Assembly (NCBI GenBank): GCA_029555925.1
Contig: JAKPQU010000339.1
Coordinates: 1 to 7,091 of the forward strand
Length of the DNA: 7,091 nt
Source of the DNA: Bacillota bacterium
Lineage (GTDB): Bacteria; Eremiobacterota; SpSt-956; JAKJGF01
Reading direction: 5' to 3'
Shown in pieces: positions 6,026 to 7,091 of this stretch. Position 1 is the first letter of the stretch; every line of letters starts with the position of its first letter. The position numbers and the translations under genes were made by a program. The notes under the pieces are model-generated. The model was given only the letters and a program-made list of their open reading frames with translations. It had not been told where the DNA came from and did not search any database.

Positions 6026-6700
6026 GTGAAAAACAAAGGTATAACCCTTATAGAAGTGCTCATTGCCACAGGACTTATGGGCATACTTCTTTCCATGACA
6101 GGTTTTATATGTATTGACGGCATAAGAGCCTTTCATAAAAGCAGGTTTCGACTTACAACACAGCAGGAAGCCACCATGGCAATAGACAGACTCTGCAGAG
6201 AACTCAATGAAACCCATTCCGATACCATTACCCTTATTTATTCAATAGAAAACGGCGGAAGTAACACCGAATTCGACGCCATCTCTTTCGGCACCCCTAA
6301 AGATAATGACGAAGCCACGGGAAATATCAAGACCAATACGGCAACAGGCCGTTTTGAATGGGAAAGATTTATAGTTTATTCCAAAAAAGTGGGAGAAACA
6401 GATGTATACAGAAGTGTAATAAACAAAGACAGTCCTTCCGGCATTAATATTCCTTCACCTCTGTCCGAAAATATAGTAAAAAATGGAATAAAAGACATGC
6501 TCGGTTCAGGTATAAGAACATCTCACAGAAAAATGGCCAGAGACATATATAATATAAGTTTCATGGAACAGAAAATAGGCTCTGCCGTTCAGGGCATAAA
6601 AGTAAAAGTTATTTCCAGAGTCGTAGCAGGGAAAGACGATGCTGGTAATAAGACATATGAGACGGCAGAACTTGTCACTTTTATAAGGCCATGGAAATAG
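6026..6700 (+). CDS. Type IV pilin-like minor pseudopilin (PilW/GspJ-like)
   Basis: A 224-residue protein with a class III prepilin signal: a short basic leader MKNKG, prepilin-peptidase cleavage expected between G5 and I6, then ITLIEVLIATGLMGILLS. The Glu is at mature position 5, needed for subunit assembly, and residues 6 to about 27 form the hydrophobic helix. After it comes a long amphipathic segment (TTQQEATMAIDRLCRELNE) as in minor pseudopilins of the PilW/GspJ type, then a globular beta-rich region to the end. The protein should sit in the inner membrane and join a type IV pilus or type II secretion pseudopilus. The chosen GTG at 6026 gives a five-residue leader; GTG at 6017 would add MIL. 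No other pilus gene is in the window, so the machine it serves is unknown. It diverges from the TPR gene, and heptamer unit C follows its stop by six bases. Family call firm; subtype uncertain. Confidence 0.85.
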   Translation: MKNKGITLIEVLIATGLMGILLSMTGFICIDGIRAFHKSRFRLTTQQEATMAIDRLCRELNETHSDTITLIYSIENGGSNTEFDAISFGTPKDNDEATGNIKTNTATGRFEWERFIVYSKKVGETDVYRSVINKDSPSGINIPSPLSENIVKNGIKDMLGSGIRTSHRKMARDIYNISFMEQKIGSAVQGIKVKVISRVVAGKDDAGNKTYETAELVTFIRPWK

Positions 6701-6706
6701 GGAGAT

Positions 6707-6727
6707 CGTGACGCGTAACGCGTAATG
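6707..6727 (+). repeat. Heptamer repeat C after the pseudopilin stop codon
   Basis: CGTGACG-CGTAACG-CGTAATG is three 7-base units beginning six bases after the stop codon. Its first 17 bases are identical to the cores in arrays A and B. It has the same position and orientation relative to the preceding gene as the core in array A. No T-tract or strong hairpin accompanies it. Confidence 0.75.
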
Positions 6728-6745
6728 TGGATGCTGTTCCGCTAA

Positions 6746-6833
6746 TACTTTGATTATAAATTGACCTTGAAATATCTAGTTTTTTAAAATTGCTAAAACC
6801 TTGGAAATAAGCCATTTTTTCTAAATCAAAGTA
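6746..6833. repeat. 10-base inverted repeat pair around an A/T-rich segment
   Basis: TACTTTGATT (6746-6755) and AATCAAAGTA (6824-6833) are perfect inverted repeats 68 bases apart. The enclosed segment has little further self-pairing and no ORF, but holds two similar pieces, ACCTTGAAATA and ACCTTGGAAATA. This could be the remnant of a small non-autonomous element or a chance match; no target-site duplication was identified. Confidence 0.35.
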
Positions 6834-6882
6834 ATAAGGGAAGACTATCGGTTAATGAACAGAGCAAGAAAAAATTGTTACC

Positions 6883-6912
6883 TGTAAAAACATGAAAAAT
6901 TTATGTTATAAT
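6883..6912 (+). promoter_or_regulatory. Candidate plus-strand promoter (extended -10)
   Basis: TATAAT at 6907-6912 is preceded by TG at 6904-6905, a perfect extended -10. The -35 is poor (TGTAAA, 6883-6888, 18-base spacer). Transcription would begin near 6919 and run to the window edge through about 170 bases with no ORF. Any product is therefore a leader for a gene beyond the edge or a small RNA. Confidence 0.4.
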
Positions 6913-7091
6913 GATAATAACCCGATAAGTTACTGGCAGCAACAATCCTGTATCTAATACTATTTAGCTTTAGACATAGTAGTCTGCCTGCCTGGTGTTC
7001 CGGAGAAAAAAATATCACGGCAGCACAGGTATATTTTATTGAATTATAATGTAAAGTAGCATGATATAAGCTGTAACTGTTATAAACGTTC

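Larger units (their letters stand above)
6728..7091. other. Non-coding stretch after the pseudopilin gene
   Basis: These 364 bases are A/T-rich and contain no ORF with a ribosome site on either strand. They hold the inverted repeat at 6746-6833, the candidate promoter near 6883-6912, and a small stem (TACTAT 6958-6963 with ATAGTA 6976-6981, 12-base loop). I compared the region with common riboswitch, tRNA, tmRNA, SRP and T-box signatures from memory and recognised none. Confidence 0.6.

Noticed and set aside
5948..6217. 89-codon minus-strand ORF
   Set aside because: Antisense to the start of the pseudopilin gene, whose prepilin signal is unmistakable on the other strand.
6892..6957. Short plus-strand ORF of 21 codons
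   Set aside because: No ribosome site, and the candidate -10 element lies inside it.
6878..7090. Minus-strand frame open for about 71 codons from the right edge to TAA at 6878, possibly the end of a gene
   Set aside because: Composition (Asn/Tyr/Ser-rich) looks like translated A/T-rich DNA and no family was recognised. It cannot be fully excluded because the upstream part is outside the window.

Overview
The window is ordinary bacterial chromosome of moderate-to-low GC. It carries four well-supported protein genes and three intergenic regions with unusual repeats. No rRNA, tRNA, CRISPR array, transposase or phage gene was seen. The lineage cannot be named from the sequence. Strong AGGAGG-type ribosome sites, frequent TTG/GTG starts, a type IV prepilin-like protein, a huge low-complexity TPR protein and dispersed heptamer repeats fit a poorly characterised bacterium better than a familiar model species, but that is inference.

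Layout. On the minus strand, right to left, are: a 922-residue protein (5607-2839) with a disordered charged N-terminal half, nine TPR-like repeats and a charge-free Gly/Leu/Met tail; a good intrinsic terminator (2789-2820); an amidohydrolase of the methylthioadenosine/S-adenosylhomocysteine deaminase family (2728-1403); and a diaminopimelate decarboxylase, LysA (1244-12). On the plus strand is a type IV pilin-like minor pseudopilin (6026-6700), divergent from the TPR gene. The last 390 bases hold no convincing gene, only repeats, an inverted repeat and a candidate promoter.

Genes together. The two enzyme genes are collinear, 158 bases apart, and do housekeeping work: lysine synthesis and nucleoside/SAM by-product recycling. 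The terminator isolates them from the TPR gene. The TPR gene and the pseudopilin gene share a 418-base divergent intergenic region.

Most interesting signals. (1) Three perfect TGTTAA (TTAACA on the other strand) direct repeats at exact 11-base spacing stand in the divergent intergenic region. This is the geometry of sites bound by PhoB/PhoP-family (OmpR-type) response regulators. (2) A family of 7-base-periodic repeats occupies three intergenic places. All three share one identical 17-base core, and two of them begin exactly six bases after a stop codon in the same orientation relative to the gene. (3) The TPR protein ends in a GLGM tail encoded by nearly identical 12-base tandem repeats. Nothing here can be shown to be a new system from sequence alone.
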